From: Noviherbaspirillum massiliense JC206
Lineage (GTDB): Bacteria; Pseudomonadota; Gammaproteobacteria; Burkholderiales; Burkholderiaceae_D
Assembly (NCBI RefSeq): GCF_000312045.1
Contig: NZ_HE978634.1
Coordinates: 962,839-1,026,838 of the forward strand
Direction: 5' to 3'
DNA length: 64,000 nucleotides
The notes under the pieces were generated by a model. That model was not told the DNA's origin. It ran no database searches and saw nothing but the letters and a program-made list of their open reading frames with translations. A program made the position numbers and the translations under genes. Positions 62,022 to 64,000 of this stretch are shown piece by piece. Position 1 is the first letter of the stretch. Each line of letters begins with the position of its first letter.

Positions 62022-64000
62022 ATGGCAGATACAGACGCCCAGAAACAGGAAAACCGCATCTTCCCGCCGCCCCCGGACTTTGCCAGGAATGCCACCATTT
62101 CCGGCATGGACGCCTACAAGGCAATGTGTGCCGAGGCGGACCGCGACTATGAAGGCTTTTGGGCAAAGCTGGCAAAGGACAACCTCGCATGGCACAAGCC
62201 TTTCAGCAAGACCTTGAACGAGTCGAATGCCCCTTTCTATAAGTGGTTCGAGGACGGTCAGCTGAACGTTTCCTACAATTGCCTCGACCGCAATCTGGAA
62301 AATGGCAATGCCGACAAGACTGCCATCATTTTCGAGGCTGACGACGGCAAGGTCACCCGGGTCACTTACCGGGAATTGCATGAGCGTGTGTGCAAGCTGG
62401 CCAATGCCCTGAAATCGATCGGGATCAAGAAGGGCGACCGGGTCGTCATTTATATGCCGATGTCGGTCGAAGGCATCGCCGCGATGCAGGCCTGTGCGCG
62501 CATAGGCGCCACCCACTCGGTCGTGTTCGGCGGATTCTCCGCCAAGTCGCTGCAGGAGCGCATCATCGACGCTGGCGCGGTTGCGGTGATTACTGCTGAC
62601 GAACAGGCCCGTGGCGGAAAGCATCTGCCGCTGAAGGCGATCGTCGACGAGGCGATCGGCATGGGCGGGTGTGACGCCGTTCGCAACGTCATCATCTACC
62701 GGCGCACTGGCGGCAATATCAACCTGGTCCGGGGGCGGGATGTATGGCTGCATGAACTGGTCGACAAGCAGCCGGCTTCGTGCGATCCGGAATGGGTCGA
62801 AGCCGAGCATCCGCTTTTCATCCTCTATACCTCGGGATCGACCGGCAAACCCAAGGGCGTGCAGCACTCTTCTGCAGGCTACCTGCTGTGGGCATTGCTG
62901 ACGATGAAGTGGACCTTCGACATCAAGCCGCAGGATATTTTCTGGTGTACCGCCGACATCGGCTGGGTCACCGGCCACACCTACATCACCTATGGCCCGC
63001 TGGCAGCAGGTGCAACCCAGATCGTGTTCGAAGGCGTGCCGACCTACCCGAATGCCGGACGTTTCTGGGACATGATCCAGAAGCACAAGGCGACCATTTT
63101 CTACACTGCGCCCACCGCGATCCGCTCGCTCATCAAGGCTGCGGACGCCGATGCACAGGTGCATCCGAACCAATACGACCTGTCGAGCCTGCGCCTGCTC
63201 GGCTCGGTCGGCGAACCGATCAACCCCGAAGCATGGATGTGGTACTACCGGAATGTCGGGCGCGAGCGCTGCCCGGTCGTCGATACCTTCTGGCAGACCG
63301 AGACCGGCGGCCACATGATCACGCCGCTGCCGGGCGCGACCCCGCTGGTTCCCGGATCCTGCACCCTGCCGCTGCCGGGCATCATGGCTGCGGTGGTCGA
63401 CGAAACCGGTCAGGCCCTGCCGAACGGGCAGGGCGGCATCCTGGTGGTCAAGCGGCCATGGCCGTCGATGATCCGTACCATCTGGGGCGATCCCGAACGC
63501 TTCAAGAAGAGCTACTTCCCGGAAGAGCTCGGAGGCAAGACCTATCTCGCGGGCGACGGTGCGGTACGCGACGAGAAGACCGGCTATTTCACGATCACCG
63601 GCCGCATCGACGACGTCCTGAACGTGTCCGGTCACCGGATGGGCACGATGGAAATCGAATCGGCCCTGGTTGCGAACGCCCTCGTTGCCGAAGCCGCGGT
63701 GGTTGGCAAGCCGGATGAAACCACGGGTGAAGCGATCTGCGCCTTCGTGGTGCTGAAGCGCGCGCGCCCGAGCGGCGACGAGGCCAGGCAGATCGCCAAG
63801 GAATTGCGCGACTGGGTGGCCAAGGAAATCGGCCCCATTGCCAAGCCCAAGGAAATCCGCTTCGGCGACAACTTGCCGAAGACTCGCTCGGGCAAGATCA
63901 TGCGCCGGCTGTTGCGCGTGCTCGCCAAGGGCGAGGAAATCACGCAGGATGTCTCCACCCTGGAGAATCCGGCGATCCTCGAGCAGCTCAAGCAGTCCCA
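62022..64000 (+). CDS. acs: acetyl-CoA synthetase, 3' end cut by window
   Basis: The 659 visible residues begin [20 protein letters not shown]. The AMP-binding motif is [35 protein letters not shown] and the C-terminal [20 protein letters not shown] follow, and the acetylation-target lysine lies in [15 protein letters not shown] near the end. Acs makes acetyl-CoA from acetate, CoA and ATP. Usual length is about 650-660, so only a few residues are missing. The start follows GCAGGAGACAACC. Confidence 0.96.
   Translation, partial: MADTDAQKQENRIFPPPPDFARNATISGMDAYKAMCAEADRDYEGFWAKLAKDNLAWHKPFSKTLNESNAPFYKWFEDGQLNVSYNCLDRNLENGNADKTAIIFEADDGKVTRVTYRELHERVCKLANALKSIGIKKGDRVVIYMPMSVEGIAAMQACARIGATHSVVFGGFSAKSLQERIIDAGAVAVITADEQARGGKHLPLKAIVDEAIGMGGCDAVRNVIIYRRTGGNINLVRGRDVWLHELVDKQPASCDPEWVEAEHPLFILYTSGSTGKPKGVQHSSAGYLLWALLTMKWTFDIKPQDIFWCTADIGWVTGHTYITYGPLAAGATQIVFEGVPTYPNAGRFWDMIQKHKATIFYTAPTAIRSLIKAADADAQVHPNQYDLSSLRLLGSVGEPINPEAWMWYYRNVGRERCPVVDTFWQTETGGHMITPLPGATPLVPGSCTLPLPGIMAAVVDETGQALPNGQGGILVVKRPWPSMIRTIWGDPERFKKSYFPEELGGKTYLAGDGAVRDEKTGYFTITGRIDDVLNVSGHRMGTMEIESALVANALVAEAAVVGKPDETTGEAICAFVVLKRARPSGDEARQIAKELRDWVAKEIGPIAKPKEIRFGDNLPKTRSGKIMRRLLRVLAKGEEITQDVSTLENPAILEQLKQS

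Noticed and set aside
61584..63635. 683-codon minus-strand frame near the window end
   Set aside because: It covers the acs gene in antisense; the acs frame has all AMP-forming synthetase motifs.

Overview
The window looks like a chromosomal segment of a GC-rich betaproteobacterium of the order Burkholderiales, most likely Oxalobacteraceae (Noviherbaspirillum, Massilia or Herbaspirillum type). This is inferred from protein character and gene content (rbfA-truB-typA, class I fumarase, UPF0114, yqjD-like genes, NodU-type carbamoyltransferase), not from a database search. No insertion sequence, prophage or CRISPR array was seen.

Layout. 1-7263 is housekeeping: rbfA, truB, typA, a class III aminotransferase, dusA and a stress-type SDR. 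7419-13632 is a regulatory block: two sigma-54 activators (one without a receiver domain), three tandem Ser/Gly-rich lipoproteins plus a BON lipoprotein between them, and a hybrid sensor kinase. 13765-41435 is mainly surface-polysaccharide biosynthesis (galU, a glycosyltransferase/UDP-galactopyranose-mutase-like fusion, several GT4, GT9 and GT2 enzymes, a GmhB-like phosphatase, a radical SAM protein, an ABC exporter, a carbamoyltransferase and UDP-glucuronate decarboxylase). It is mixed with envelope and stress genes (hemerythrin-like, MscS, PRC-barrel, DUF421, an SRPBCC-Hsp20 fusion, an NhaP-like antiporter, a truncated Ku). 41509-51249 carries more stress and envelope genes and a tightly overlapping four-gene amidoligase operon (C39-like peptidase, RLAN/RimK ATP-grasp, GCS2-type ligase, N-formylglutamate amidohydrolase family). 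51980-58331 holds metal homeostasis (DmeF-like CDF; a GDT1/TMEM165 protein under a yybP-ykoY manganese riboswitch), YedK/SRAP and small proteins. 58487-64000 returns to housekeeping: tRNA-His, murI, class I fumarase, a UPF0114 protein and acs, cut by the window end.

The main observation is a dense set of -24/-12 (sigma-54) promoter matches in correctly oriented intergenic positions between about 15 and 51.5 kb. The best are a perfect consensus before an entericidin gene (50014-50029) and 11/12 matches before the yqjD-type operon (51458-51473), a glycine-zipper lipoprotein (25278-25293) and the hydrolase/BON-SRPBCC genes (41982-41997). Good matches precede the hemerythrin-like gene, three polysaccharide operons, the Hsp20 fusion and the amidoligase operon. 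With two sigma-54 activators and a sensor kinase encoded in the same window, the reading is one locally encoded RpoN regulon joining exopolysaccharide synthesis, envelope stress proteins and an uncharacterised peptide-ligase system. This rests on sequence only and is untested.
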